64,000 nucleotides of DNA from Polyporus tsugae (Eukaryota > Basidiomycota > Agaricomycetes > Polyporales > Polyporaceae): positions 2,356,001-2,420,000 of the forward strand of contig JAHRBS010000003.1 in NCBI GenBank assembly GCA_024305745.1, read 5' to 3'. Of the stretch, positions 10,755-25,659 are shown one piece after another (position 1 is the first letter of the stretch; each line of letters starts with the position of its first letter). The position numbers were made by a program, and so were the translations under genes. Under the pieces are notes generated by a model. The model searched no databases. It had not been told where the DNA came from and worked only from the letters and a program-made list of their open reading frames with translations.

Positions 10755-13210
10755 CAGACCACTTCCTGCTGCGAATAGCGGCACCGGGAGGAGGTGATGA
10801 CCCTAGTATCCTAGTCCCTCGTCCTACTTATTCTTTGTTAGTCTAGGCAAGTCAGGGAGAGGGAATACTGTGGTTGGGTGGCGTTGATGAGCGTACAGGT
10901 TCCGAGCCACCGCAACGTCCTGTTCCACGGAATCCGATCCTCTGCTAATCTGGGTATGTCATAGGTTCCCTCAAGATCGCAACCGAGGGTCGCAAACATC
11001 CTGTGTGAACAACGCATCAGACGGGAGTGCTGTGGAGATACGAACCTTTGGTGAGTGGGACAAGGTATCCTATCACCTGCGGCGCCATCGCCCGGGCTGT
11101 AAACTCAGACGTTCTAGAATGCACGGCCATGTAATGTTTCTCCGCTAACGTTTACTCTTAGCCTCCTCCATTCCTTGACATCGGGTTCTGCACGCCGCCT
11201 TGAACATCACAGACCAATTCTCGATTGGTGAGTTTGCGGTCCCATTGTGCCAGTGAGTCAGTGGCTGAACAGGTTCCGCATCAAGTTGTACCCTGCCTCT
11301 CAGGTATCTACCAAATATGTGGAAGTCAGAGTCGTCCGAAATATCGGGATTGGGGCTGGCTGGGTCTTACTTCCACTCCTACTATTGCTCGGTCGCCAGT
11401 TGTGTGACCAAGGGAGCTGCACCATGCATGATGCGCCGCCGCCCCCGGGCGTTGTACCACACACAGCGGTCATTCGTGAATCTCCCACCCTATTCAAACG
11501 AACCCTGGCATACATGCAAGGTGATTCTCCAGTGTAGCGACCAATACTGTAGAAGTGGTTAGACTTCAACAGCGGACCACCAAAGTAATGACTCATGCTC
11601 CGGGACGATGTTCCTTCCACCGGTCCCATGGGCATGGACCCTATTTAGCTGACAATAATAATTTCATCACCAGAATATTAATGCTGATGCGACGGCGGTC
11701 GGCGGTCGTCGACAAGGGGCCAGGCGCTCGGCTGGCAGAACTACAAAGGCTTCCTAATCTGGAATCAGGTTCGCGTTCGGCACTGGAACCTGTCCCCCAC
11801 GTGGTGGTTCAACTGGCACCCACTGCCATTAATGCGGCCATGGGCCAACGGCTTCGAATGATCGTTTCCTGCCTGTTTTGAGACAACTGGACCTCGAAAG
11901 CTTCGATGCAAGTGCCGGTTGATCATGATGGATTGTCGATAGAAGTCGGATATAACGTTGTTTTGCGAACTTGCCATGCCATGGCCCGGCCATTATTCCA
12001 AAGGTTGAAAGCGTCGGCGGTCTACGGTATTTTCTAACACTAACACTATTAATAGCATGCCTGGGACGTCCCACGAAGGGACGATGACTCGACATTAACT
12101 ACCGGTCCTGGATTAAGCTGAAGGGCAATGGTGGAGGGATCGCGCGGATCAAAGGGAGGAAATTGACTTGGGGAGGCCGTTAACGTTCACTCAGTGCACC
12201 GTGCATCAAACTTACCTGCTCTGGGATGCGATCGCGCGCGAAAGCCTCATGGGCCGACTTCTTTGAGGAACTCCAGTCCCGCAGACGGGAGCACGGCAAA
12301 ACCGGACATCCCTCTCTCGGGGCTCGCGCGCCGGCCGCCATCGTCTGAGCGAAGCTCAGGCTGCAGGGCCAGGACCAGTCACGACTCAACGAATGGGTCG
12401 GTAATAATCTACGGTTGCGCACTAACTCAAACCCTTCCCCCGTGGGGTCTACACTATTGAGGAGAGTAGACGATGAGCAAATTGCAACCCGAGGCTTGGA
12501 AAATCATTGGACATGTCAATAGACCTGAGCCTAATAGCCAGACTGGTCGACCCGAATAGAGTCTCAATACGGTACGTTCGCGCATCTGCAACCAAAGAGC
12601 CGGAATAGCTCGCACTTTTGTACAATTACGGCCGGGTATCCTTCTCTGCACGAGATGTCACAGATCAAACGCACTATCGTATCGTAACGAGCAAGAGATC
12701 GCATGCGCACTGATCATCAGGAGCCCCCCCCCGGGCCCTTTCCCCCTCCTGTACCCCATATCGACAGATGGACCACCAAATCCCAGGTGTCAAACACCAT
12801 CCCCAAGCATAGCCGAACCTCCCTCCGTTCCAACAAAAAACAGAAACTAGTGGCGCTGTCTGTCTCGTGCCGTATGACGAAAGCAGAATACGATGCGCAG
12901 GGGCAAGTTAGGCGCAAGCGAGTATTAGGCGAAGACGAACAAACGCAACAGAGCGCAGTACGTACGCAGGGGCCGGAACGCAAAACGTGGAGAAAAACGA
13001 AAGCGAGGATGTGGAAAGGAGCGCGTGGATATGTGAGAGGAAGAGGGAGTCGTGAGAGCATACGTAGATCGAAAAGAGAGACATGTAGCTACCTAACATC
13101 AAAGCAAATCATGAACGAGCGACGAACGACTGGTCGGCAAAATGAGGACGGACGAGGATGGGAGCAGGTGTGACGCGGATGGGTCAGAGAGAGACCGAAC
13201 CGGAGGAAGC
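10755..13210. other. Intergenic space between A1 and the clathrin adaptor gene
   Basis: 10.8-12.05 kb belongs to block beta; 12.05-13.2 kb is unique. Apart from the open-frame relic at 11,590-11,840 no gene is supported. A C-run (GGAGCCCCCCCCCGGGCCC) lies at 12,720-12,738. Confidence 0.5.
11590..11840 (+). pseudogene. Relic open frame with NYKGFLIW and NLSPTWWFNWHPL
   Basis: On plus, one frame reads HGPYLADNNNFITRIL and, after a frame change, QNYKGFLIW ... NLSPTWWFNWHPL. The right copy (27,221-27,538, minus) holds both parts in one 105-codon frame (EPYLAHQGNFITGILIL ... NYKGFLIW ... NLSPTWWFNWHPL). It points away from A1. Family not recognised. Confidence 0.4.
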
Positions 13211-16200
13211 CTAGATGAGAGATGGCTGCTGTTGCGGTTGCTGCTGCTTCGAGGGATCGCTCATCCCATTCATCCCACCCAACCCGCCGAACCCATTGCC
13301 CAGGCCAAACGACCCCGAGCCAAACGCCGGGGGCACCCCAGTCGGGCTTGCGCCGAAGCCACCGCCAAGGTTAAACGGCGAAGTTGACGATGCACTTGTA
13401 GCGCTGCCGAAGGGCGTCGTGGTCGTGGTCGCTGAGCTCAAGAACGATGGTGTTGGGCCGAACCCAGCACCAGCGCCGGTGCCCGGGTCCGTCGAGAACA
13501 TCGAAGCGCGGAAGGGGTTCGCCCCGCCAAGCATCCCAGTCGCCTGCGGTCGGAGCCCACCCACAAGCCCTGTCGGCTGAGATCCCAGCCCCGGGAAGCT
13601 CGTTGACTGTGGAGCGATCGCCGAGCCGGGGTTCGACGCGGGTGGCGAGCCCACAGGCGTCGACGGCTGCGAGGGAATGGGCGGCAGCGACTCGAGGAGC
13701 GCAGCACCGAACGACGACGACGGCTTGAACGCCTTGATACCCCCAAAGCCCGTTTGCTGCCGCTGCAGCGGTGCACCCGCCCCCCCGGCGGACGATATCG
13801 AGATGGACGGCGCGCCGGTGGAACTCGTCAGCGCGGTCGCACCCGTCGGCTGCGACGAAAGCGAGGAGAAGAGCGAGTCGGAGAACGTCGAGCCGGTGGT
13901 CGTGCTTGATGTCGGCTGCGACGCGAGCGACGAAAAGCTTCCCAAACTCGGGTTCTGCGTCGTCCCGCTCGGCTTGGAAGAATTGAACGCAAACGATGTT
14001 GCCACGCTAGCCATGATCGAGGACCCGTTCGCGTTCGCGCCGTTCGCAGGCGGGCTTGATGTCCCGTTCTGTTGATGCGTTGCGAGAGACGGTCCGAACC
14101 CTCCGAAGCTCGGGAATGCGCCCGTCTGCATTGGCTGCTGCTGCTGCTGCTGTGGCTGCTGTTGCTGAGCCTGGTTGTTGACGCCCATTGCGAGCTCCAT
14201 CAGGGTCGGCGGTTTAGGGACAGGAGGCGGGGTGGTCACGGGTTGCCCGAATGGGTTGCGGGAGCCTGTCTGATGCGTCTTGACAGGCTGTGCTGGTGGG
14301 GGGGACGCTGAGGGTCCGGGACCGGTCAGCGGCGCGGTCGCGGAACGTGGAGGGACGGATTGAGCGGGCACGCCGCTCGATGCAGACTGGGCGAACGGTT
14401 GGGCAAACGTAGGGCCGGCAGACGCAGGCGGTTGGGAAGGGTTTGCGAAGGAGTTGCTGAAGGGGAATAGAGGCTGGGCGGTGGGTTGCGGCTGAATCGC
14501 TGTCGGCGGCTGTGATGGCTGAGGGTAGAACGGACTGGAGGTCTGCATGGGGTTCTGCGGTGACGAGGAAGACTGTTGGGGGAAGGGGTTCGTGGCCTGT
14601 AGGGCACCGGCGTTCTGTCCACCAAACGCCATACCTGTCGTCTGGGGGAAGAGAGTGCTCTGACGAAACGGGTTTGCACCCGTCATCTGGGGTTGCAAGA
14701 AGCCCGTCTGTTGGGGCGCAAGGAAGGGTTGAAATTGCTGTTGTGGCTGTTGCTGAGGCTGAGGCTGGGGCTGCAGACCAAACGGATTCGTTCCACCCAT
14801 GGGCATCGCAGTCTGTTGTGGCATAAGGAAGCCGGTAGGCTGTAACTGCACCTGTGGTTGGCCAAACGCTTGAGCGCCAAGCATGGCACCAGTCATCATC
14901 TGCTGCTGGTAGAACGGGTTCTGCTCCGCCTGATTCTGGAAATAAGACGTTGTTGGACTGGTGAAGTATTAGCGTGTGTAAGGCATGGACATTGTACACC
15001 TGACTCACCTGTTCGTTTGAGGGTTGAACATCGTATGTTGTTCCGTCTCGATGGCACTGAAAAAGTCCATCATGGCCTTTTGCCCCTGCGTCTTCGGCGC
15101 TGAGTCGGGCGATTTTGACGAACTTGCCTCGGCCGGGTTCGGTGACGGGGCTGCGAGGGTGCAGCGTGAGTACGGAAAAGAGGTCTGCTATGCTGATAGG
15201 CGCACGCTTCTCAGCAGGCTTCGGCGAGGGCTTGATGCCGAGTTTAGCATTCCGCTCAGCCGCTTCCTTCTGGGTCTTGTACTCGATCCTATTCTGCTCG
15301 AAGTTCGGGTCGTTCAGATACTCCTCCAACGAGCTCGCAAGGCTGACAGGAGCCTATGTAGGGAAACAAAGTCAGTTTGTTGAGTGCGCGAGATCAAGAA
15401 GCAGAAAGGGAACGTACATGTCGTAGATTCGGTACTGGTAAGTTGAGGAGATTCTGTAACTTCTTCGCGACACCGAGATACTCGACCACACGCTCCGTCT
15501 GTTTGCAGAAGTGTTTATAGATGGCAAGCGCTTCCTTTGCGTCAATCTGGGACATCTCGAAATAATGTTCGAGAACATTGATGACACCCTCGTTGCACGC
15601 CTGGAATATGATCAAAAGATCCTTCACCAGCATTCTTAGCGCGGTGATATTGAGCTCGTCCTCGAGGTCATCCAGGTAAAACTGAACACGGTAGTGGGGA
15701 ATATGGACAGAGGTCACAAACAATTACCTAGTCAGGAATTAAGTCAAACGACGGGGAACATGACAACGTACCCGGCATTCAACCAGGGAGTCCACCATCT
15801 TCTGCACAATCTTGGTCTCTCGCAACAGACCCTTCTCGACCGTCATGATGCGAAGTTTCCGACCGGCTATAGTCTTGCTTCGTTGGATACCTCCGGATGA
15901 AGGCTGGGGCGCGCTGTTCTTGCCGCGCTTGTTGCGACTGCTTCGGCTCTCCTCCTGCTCGTCGTCGATCGCAGCCGAGTTGCGCATGTCGCGATTGGTT
16001 TCGGACTGGACGCGTATGGCATCGTGCTTGAGCTCGCGGTATGCGCGTATGCGGGCGTCAAGATACTTTGAGTAGTTCTGCAGGTTCTGGGGTGCCTGGT
16101 AGCCTGGAGCTCCGTGGTGAGATCATGAGCCTCAGAAGGGGATGTCAGGGGGGTTTCACCTTCCCACTGGCCAGAGGATACGTTGCGCAGCTTGAGAACG

Positions 16201-16575
16201 TCTGAGGAAGAAAGGTATTGGAGAATGTTATCCGTCGCGCCATTGCGGATCATAGTGTGGAGGACGATGAGAGCCTTGAACACGACCTGGGGAACGATTA
16301 GGCGGGATGAGGGAGGACAAACGGGGCAGACGCACGATGACATTTGGCTCTCGGAACCTTGGGGACAGTGCCTTACAAACATCGTGGACTGCACCATCGT
16401 CTGACCACGTAGCGGCGATGATTGGGTCGAGGTACTATGGGAGGCATGTAGGAGAGGGGGTTGGTGACCGTCAGCATGAGTTAGAGGACGATGGAGAGAG
16501 TGAACGGACCTTGGCCTTGGGAGGGGCGGCCTTGGGCTTGCAGGCAAGCTTGACGGTCTTCTCGAAGCTCGTCAT
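13211..16575 (-). CDS. YAP1801/YAP1802-like: AP180/CALM-type clathrin adaptor (ANTH domain, NPF motifs)
   Basis: Endocytic adaptor: the ANTH domain binds PI(4,5)P2 and the tail recruits EH-domain proteins and clathrin at the plasma membrane. Exons 16575-16510, 16434-16336, 16286-16160, 16103-15772, 15681-15418, 15353-15174, 15127-15009, 14957-13211; introns 46-90 bp, all in phase; 977 residues. ANTH features: VKLACKPKAAPPKAKYLDPI (lipid-binding Lys cluster), VVFKALIVLHTMIRNGA, QNYSKYLDARIRAYRELKHD, FYLDDLEDELNITALRMLVKD and IYKHFCKQTERVVEYL. The tail is Gln/Pro/Ser-rich with repeated NPF (GTNPFG, GANPFR, ATNPFP, SRNPFG, GANPFR) and PTGF-type repeats; NPF is the EH-domain ligand. Transcribed divergently from the GH47 gene with 595 bp between start codons. 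Confidence 0.92.
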
Positions 16576-17170
16576 GAGCGCAGGGGAAGGCGAGAACGTT
16601 GGCGGGAGTAATGTACAAGGCGAGAAAGACGACGAGCTCGTCCTGTCTCGTCCGATTGCACACCCTCGGCTGCTACTCGGCGCCCCGGCCGGGTATCCCC
16701 GCGCTTCCGCAAGCACGCTGGTGCCCGGCCGGTGGATGCTCGAAACGGGCTCGAGGTTGCGGGCGGCTAACGGAACCTTTAGCGTGTGTGCCTGGTGCGA
16801 CGATGCCGGCCCGCGGCACGGAGCCCGGAGCTGTGAAGAGAGGCTAAAGACAAGGTTGGATGCCTTCCTCACGTTCCCGAGGCCAATCATGTCCTCGCCC
16901 GATGCCAAGCTTGCTGTCTTTACCTCCAACTCATTTAAGTAACACTGTTTCGTGCGCATCCGACCACCTTTCCCCGCCTCCCCTCCCCCTCACCGTCGTC
17001 CCACCGAGGTCCCATCGCATCCGACCCTCGCCCACCGCAGTACTCCTTCTCTACGCTCCACGCCGCAGCACGGAGCGGTGAGTGGACGATGGCCTTCATG
17101 CAGCAGATCTCTCCGTATGTTGCTTTATCTTCTCTCCCTCATCTCCTCTCTCTCACACTGATCGCACACG
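16576..17170. promoter_or_regulatory. Divergent promoter region, clathrin adaptor / GH47
   Basis: 595 bp between two divergent start codons. CT-rich stretches (16,960-17,160) precede the GH47 ATG, as is common in basidiomycete promoters. No separate gene is supported. Confidence 0.45.
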
Positions 17171-19811
<2,641 letters not shown>

Positions 19812-21277
19812 CCAGAAGTTAACACAGACTACTTACCTTGACGGTGCTGTCGTGCGTCACCATTCCAGCTCCGTCTTATCGGTTTCAGTCATGCTGAGTC
19901 CGCTAATTTCTAGGTGCACATTGTACATCTTACCCCTACGACATCCTACACATACATACTTATATCCAAGGATAGAAATCATACTCACACGGTCTTAATG
20001 GGACTCTACTGTCTATAGACCGCGTCACCAGCTACCAAACGCGCGAGGTTGAAGGTAGACGGCAGATTCCCGTTCCTGCGCCCCGGGACCAAGCCCGTAC
20101 CCAAGCTCAGGGTCTCAAGATCGAAATCATGCACGTCCGCGAAGAGGTGCAGCAGTACAAAAAGCTTTACGGTCTGCAGACTGAAGTGCCTGGCTCCTGG
20201 GATGGTTTTTATATACTTACATCCCAAGCCTTCCGTCGCTGTACATGGTATTGGCAGGGCTCGGCTCAGTGCTTAATTTGGATTGAATTTCATCGCGAGG
20301 TCGAATGCAATACATACCGAAGCCGTGGTTCAAGCTTCAAGAGGGACGGCATCGGATACTTCCTGCTGGATTGGATTGATGTTTGCGCAAGGGTTGGAGG
20401 ATCAGGCAAGTGCCGCAAGGGTACAGCCGCTGTAGGATGCTCAGCACTAATCTTCCAGAGTTGGTAGTCGGTCGAGTCTGTGCTCTCTCGTATTGAATAT
20501 TGAATATTGAACCCCGCCAGTACTACTTAGTTGTTTCCCCGGTCTATCTTCGGGTGCGAAATCGACGAGAGAAGCTTGGTGGAGCAGATGCTGGCCATGT
20601 GGACGAGACTAGCAAATGCCTGAAAGCTTGAAGCTTGTATGCTGGTCCCTGGAAGGTGTGCTTTTATATATGATCTTCGCGATGTTTCGGAGGGGCGGCG
20701 CGCACGGTTTGTATGAGGAAGATGCTGAATGATCGATCGGGAGGACGGAAGCGGCGGAATCTCACAGGAATCTCGGGCGAAGTGCACATGATACTGAACG
20801 CTCTTGATCTCTTGATGGAATCTCTTCTCGTCTGACGTCGCTCCCCCGCCCGGAGCAGGGCAAGTCATATGTCTGTTCGCCCGCCCGCTTCGCAATGGTG
20901 TTTCCGATCGACCCTGTTCATTAGCTTCACATATGAGCTTCATTCCGAACACAGTGGGCTCATCTTGGACACTACGCGAGCCGTGTTGGCTCCGAAGGAC
21001 ATCGGGCGAGCAGAGTTGGGTACTCAGTAGTACTAAGTACTTCCTTGGAGAGGATGTGCCTGGCAATGCTGGCATGTTCGCCGAGCATTGTCAGCTGACG
21101 GACGGCCCGGACTGCGGCCGGTGGTCAGTGCAGGTGGGAGAGCGCCGTGGACTATCACGGAGGTGATGCCAGAAGACCGACTTGTCCCTCAACTGCCAAT
21201 AAGTATGCCCTCGAATAATCCTCCTCGCGCAGCCTCTCGCCCTCCTTCCCGTGCTCTGCTAACAATTGTCTTCCGCC
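19812..21277. other. Intergenic, GH47 to glycerol kinase
   Basis: No convincing gene. Two good minus-strand TATA boxes (TATATAAAAA at 20,206-20,216 and ATATAAAAG near 20,661-20,672) precede only tiny open frames (the second reaches MASICSTKLLSSIS and a stop). A short tandem of TATTGAA lies at ~20,493-20,511. Confidence 0.4.
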
Positions 21278-23360
21278 ATGTCCGATCTTAAGCAGGGCGA
21301 ATTCGTCGGTTCTCTCGACTGCGGCACGACGTCCGTATATCTTTCCTCATGCGTTTAGATCGAGGACAATTCGTTAACGCGTCCCCCCCACACAGATCCA
21401 CTCGTTTCCTCATCTTCGACAAGCATGCGGACATCGTCGCCCAGCACCAGATTGAGTATCCCCAGTACTACCCCGAGCCAGGGTTCGTCTCCGATCCTGG
21501 TTCTTTCATGGCAATCACCTTTGAGCTAACCTGATGCATCAGTTGGCATGAACAGGACGCAGACGAACTGGTGAACAGTTGTGAAGTCTGCATTGACGAG
21601 GCCTCCAAGGCTCTCGAGGCCGCAGGCTGGGCGAAGGAGAGTGTGAAAGCTATCGGTGCGTGACCCACGTTCTTCCCATGCGAGGCACCGATATCTGGTA
21701 TCTAACAACGAAGCACCACTTCCTTTGATGTGGATGTGGGTTTGGACTTCGCGCTCCCACAGGTATCACTAACCAGCGCGAGAGCGCCGTCGCGTGGTCT
21801 CGCAAGACTGGCAAGCCGCTCTGTCGGCTGATCGTCTGGGACGACGCGCGGACGAAGAACACTGTCGCGCACTTCGAGGCGAAGCTCCAGAATGTCGGTG
21901 TCGAGGTCAAGCCTGGAGAGTTCAAGAAGGGAAAGGAGGGCGTCGAAGCTATCCGCCAAGCGTACGTCTTCGCGCCAGTTGAACCGTAACTTACTGTTGA
22001 CGTGTTGGCGGATGCGGTAGCTCTGGGCTCTCTATCTCGACGTACTTCTCGGCCATTAAGCTACGATGGATGATTGACCACCACGAGGTTGTGCGGAAGG
22101 CTCATGAGGAAGATGACCTCCTCTTTGGCACCGTCGAATCCTGGATTGTCTACGTACATATCTTGCCGTCGGTTTGATGAATACGCGCTGATAAGTGTTT
22201 CACAGCGTCTCACAGGTGGCGCAGAGAAGAAGCTCCACATAACGGACGTTACCAATGCATCGCGCACGCTTCTCATGAACCTCGAGACACTCCAGTGGGA
22301 CGATCGCCTCCTCCATTTCTTCGAGCTCAAGCCCTCTGTCCTCCCGAAGATCGTCTCCTCATCCGAAGTTTACGGCGAGCTTGCAGGTGGTGCTCTCAAG
22401 GGCGTCAGGATCACAGGTATCGCTGGTGACCAACAGGCCGCGCTTATCGGCAACAAGTGCTTGAAGCAGGGCGAGGCGAAGTGCACATATGGCACCGGTG
22501 CTTTCCTCCTGTTCTGTACGGGCGACGAGATCGTTTTGAGCCATCATGGCCTGCTGTCTACGGTATGCACTGACCGGCGTCATTTTCAACGACCTCCGCT
22601 AACAGAAGATGATCCGCCAGGTCGCGTACCAGGACGGCAAGGAAGGCAAGCCCGTGTACGCTCTCGAGGGTTCGATAGCTGTCGCTGGCAGCGCGATCAA
22701 GTGGCTACGCGACTCGATGTCCCTTGTCCCGAGCGCGCAGGAAGTCAACACGCTTGCCGGGTCTGTCCCCAACACCGGAGGCGTGTACTTCGTGACCGCG
22801 TTCTCTGGCCTCCTCGCGCCCTACTGGGATCCCGGCGCAGCCGGTCTAATCATCGGTACGCGCATCGAGCCTGCCCATTTTCTAACGTCACAAACCCGAG
22901 TTGATTTTTGCAATTTGCCGTCCACCTCGCAGGCCTGACGTCATACACGACCCCTGCACACATCGCGCTCGCGACACTCGAGGCGAACGCCTTCCAGACG
23001 CGCGCGATCCTCGAGTCGATGGCGCTCGACTCCAACGCCGAGCTCAAGCACCTCAAGGTTGACGGCGGGATGACTAACGGCGACATGGTCATGAAGGTCC
23101 TCGCCGACGTCGGCGGCTTCGAGGTCATCCGCCCCGAGATGCGCGAGTCGACCGCGCTCGGGTCTGCGCTCCTCGCGGGGTCCGCGATCCGCCTCTTTGG
23201 CTGGAACATTTCCGCGCCTGAGACGCTCGCGGAGGTGAACACCAAAGGGAGCACGAGCTTCTTGCCGAACATGCCCGAGGGCGAGCGTGACAAACGGTGG
23301 GCGGGATGGAAGCGCGCGGTGGAGCGTGCGCGCGCGTGGGAGGAGGGCAAGGACGAGTGA
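21278..23360 (+). CDS. GUT1: Glycerol kinase
   Basis: Phosphorylates glycerol to glycerol-3-phosphate with ATP (cytosolic, glycerol use and lipid metabolism); FGGY carbohydrate kinase family. Exons 21278-21330, 21396-21482, 21543-21655, 21763-21961, 22021-22153, 22206-22562, 22621-22855, 22933-23360, all in phase; 534 residues, near family length. Motifs: [16 protein letters not shown] (phosphate loop), [54 protein letters not shown]-type segment (seen as [12 protein letters not shown]), [30 protein letters not shown] and [19 protein letters not shown]. For exon 7 the acceptor at 22620 gives the family-like STVAYQDG; the nearer AG at 22608 would insert KMIRQ. Confidence 0.95.
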
Positions 23361-23504
23361 GTTGGGGAGTATTCTTATTAAGTCTTGATTTGCGTTGAAA
23401 GAAAGAAAGAGAAGAATGCGTAGAGTGAAAGTTTGTACTGATACCGGGCCATCTTGCTATGCTCGTCCTGTGCATACATTATATATATCCACCTTCAGAG
23501 CCAT

Positions 23505-23582
23505 GGCGCTATAGTGTAGTGGTTATCACTTGGGATTCTGATGAGTGTTCCCAAGACCCAGGTTCGATCCCTGGTAGCGCCT
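23505..23582 (+). tRNA. tRNA-Gln(CUG) with a 6-nt intron
   Basis: Acceptor stem GGCGCTA/TAGCGCC with discriminator T582; D-arm GTG/CAC; anticodon stem TGGGA/TCCCA; anticodon CTG at 23538-23540; T-arm CCAGG-TTCGATC-CCTGG. Between A37 (23541) and T38 (23548) sits TGAGTG, a 6-nt intron at the canonical position. A-box TAGTGTAGTGG and B-box GGTTCGATCCC are intact. The body closely resembles fungal tRNA-Gln. An AT-rich TATATATA stretch lies 15-25 bp upstream. Confidence 0.9.
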
Positions 23583-24059
23583 TGCCTGCAAACCATTTTG
23601 GTTATTTTCATTGGATTAATAGCATGAGCATGCGTCTCAAATACATGCTCATTTTTTCGTCAGTTTACAATTACATATCGGTGACTCATCGCGGCTATGT
23701 CTGCAATCGATTTGCTAACCCTACGCTTAGGTTCATAATGGGATATTTTGGGGCTCTCAAAATCGGGACTTGAGGACGCATCTTTGTCTCGACTCATTAC
23801 ATAGCTAGAGTGAACAGGACATAGGCGATTTAATGGGTACTGGCTGTTGGGACTCAGAGTTGACGCAAAGTTGACGTCGTCGAATCACTGCCCACTGGTG
23901 TAAGCCCAGTGATGGCCACGTTCTCGGTCGTCGGTGCCAGTGTTCCCAGTTTGACCCTAACATTCACAAAAGACGAGAGAGGTACAACACAGAAGAGCGA
24001 GTAGACAGAGGCCGAGAGTGCTCGGACGACAAGTTCAAAGCAATCGGAGTCTGGAAAGG
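23583..24059. other. Unique spacer between tRNA-Gln and block alpha
   Basis: Nothing recognisable. The duplicated sequence begins at ~24,060, close to motif M1. Confidence 0.5.
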
Positions 24060-24092
24060 TATTGACGGTGCTCGTGACGCTTCGCCGGTCGT

Positions 24093-24114
24093 GGGCGTCT
24101 CGATTACTCGTTAT
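24093..24114. repeat. Shared motif M1 (right block alpha)
   Basis: GGGCGTCTCGATTACTCGTT on plus; the reverse complement matches 7,246-7,267. Confidence 0.7.
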
Positions 24115-24624
24115 GACTAGCCGAAGTGCCCCGGGCCGCCACACTGCCGAAGACTTAGAAACGGCGGGTTGTCGTCAACAGTCCGCTGACGCCATCCTCG
24201 ACTCCCGACTCCCGCTTCTTGATCCGTACCTCCTAGTTTTCATGGCAAGGGATGCACCCACCACTGTCTCGTTCACTTTGTCCGTCCGAGAACTTGTCAA
24301 CACTCATAGGCTGAGTTGATACGGTAGGCACAGTTTGCAGCCTATGCCACTTCTCCTACTAATCCCGGTCCCCGACTCATCGCAGGCCTCGAAATACCGT
24401 GACGATATGCAGGGTGTCCATGCGCAACGAATCGAAGCAGGGCCGAATCGAAGCAGGGCCATTCGTAGGTTTGGAGCTTCCTTGTTCGTTCCATTTTCAA
24501 TCGCACGGCTCTAATCTTACGACCACTTCGGCACAGATCCTCACCAGGATGTGACCAGAGTCGTGCCGCTTGCCCTACAGCCGCTTGGTAACGCACGTTC
24601 CTGCTTCAAGTTCGCTGTGCAAGG

Positions 24625-24957
24625 ATGTCTTTGGTGGTCAAGGGAGCCGACCCGACTACAGAACTCAGTTGCAGGCACGGGCCATTGGACGAAGAGCCAC
24701 CGTACGTAATGCTGCTACCGTGTCCACCACTCCACATAGGACGATATTCGCCCAGGCCACAGTCGCCAGATGTCACGGGCGCTCCGAGTCGACGCATCGG
24801 GGTGGGGATAGTACGCGCGAAGTCTACCTGGCGTCCTGCACCACCCAGCGGACCCACCCAGCGCGTCAACACCGGCGCCTCCCCATGTTCAACCGGACGC
24901 CGTAGCTCAAATGTCCGGTTCGTACATCTCCAGAACCGAGGTTCTACATCTCCTTAG
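24625..24957 (+). other. Short conserved open frame in block alpha (right)
   Basis: 110 codons starting MSLVVKGADPTTELSC and ending SNVRFVHLQNRGSTSP. Counterparts of both ends exist on the left (6,677 and ~6,290), but in different frames there. No domain recognised; coding status doubtful. Confidence 0.25.
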
Positions 24958-25554
24958 TAAGGGCTGAATTTCCCGTAAAGGATGGATGCATCAGAATCCG
25001 AGGCAAAGAAACGCTCTGATCATGCATCCCCAACGCCCAGACTGGATGTGGCGTGCGCCGCGAGACGTCGACGAGATATCCATCGCATCCTTATGCGTGG
25101 CGGTACCATGGTGCGTGGCTCTGGAACTAGGTGTGTTTGGCGCAGTTTAACAGGCCGAGACTTGCAGGAGAAGGGCATTGCAGCCAAGCTAGTACTTTCG
25201 GCTATGGATGCCGATGCGGCTTGAAGAACCCGTTCGAGAGGCCGAGCGCTCAGCCCATCGCATGTCCTTTTGCTGCCGAATAACACCGGATTCCATCGAC
25301 GAGAATACAGGGATTGCCGCCTGCACTGTCATTTCACGGAGACCGTATGGCCATATTGGGCATCGACGATTGCAGACTTGAATTACTCCACCGGTCGTGC
25401 AGTCATGCGGTCTCGGACTGACGCATCGTGGAGGTGCCTCTTCGTCTCCGATCAAGCCGGTCTACTACCGCCAGCCCAGCCCAGTTGTGACGCTCCCTAG
25501 AATTTTAACGACCAGATCATACCGCGAACCTCCGGTATAGCGTTCAACGAACAG

Positions 25555-25562
25555 TATAAGAG
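25555..25562 (+). promoter_or_regulatory. TATA box of TLP2
   Basis: TATAAGAG, 105 bp before the ATG, in the same context as at TLP1 and TLP3. Confidence 0.6.
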
Positions 25563-25659
25563 GGACGTGTGCGAGGCTTTGGACTCCCAAGCCTCAAGGC
25601 CTCGCCATTCCACCACCTTTCATCACCCTCTTCCAACGCTTCACCCTTTTAGACCAGCC

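Larger units (their letters stand above)
8244..12050 (-). repeat. Block beta, left copy (inverted relative to 27,120-30,701)
   Basis: Contains A1 and its ~1.6 kb 5' flank. Shared features in the same order in the right copy: the WWFNWHPL-type open frame (11,590-11,840 vs 27,221-27,538), the GGTGTCACGGTGCTT element, and exons 1-3 of A1/A2. Confidence 0.8.

Noticed and set aside
10716..10770. tRNA-like 3' half (GAGTTCGATTCCGG resembles a B-box) upstream of A1/A2
   Set aside because: The flanking bases do not form a T-stem, no acceptor or anticodon arm is found, and the C copy has a changed T-loop-like core.
20000..20680. Possible mating-pheromone precursor genes (good TATA boxes before tiny open frames)
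   Set aside because: None of the short frames ends in a CaaX motif and no receptor gene is in the window.
20527..21075. 182-codon minus-strand frame
   Set aside because: No recognisable family and a TATA box lies inside it.
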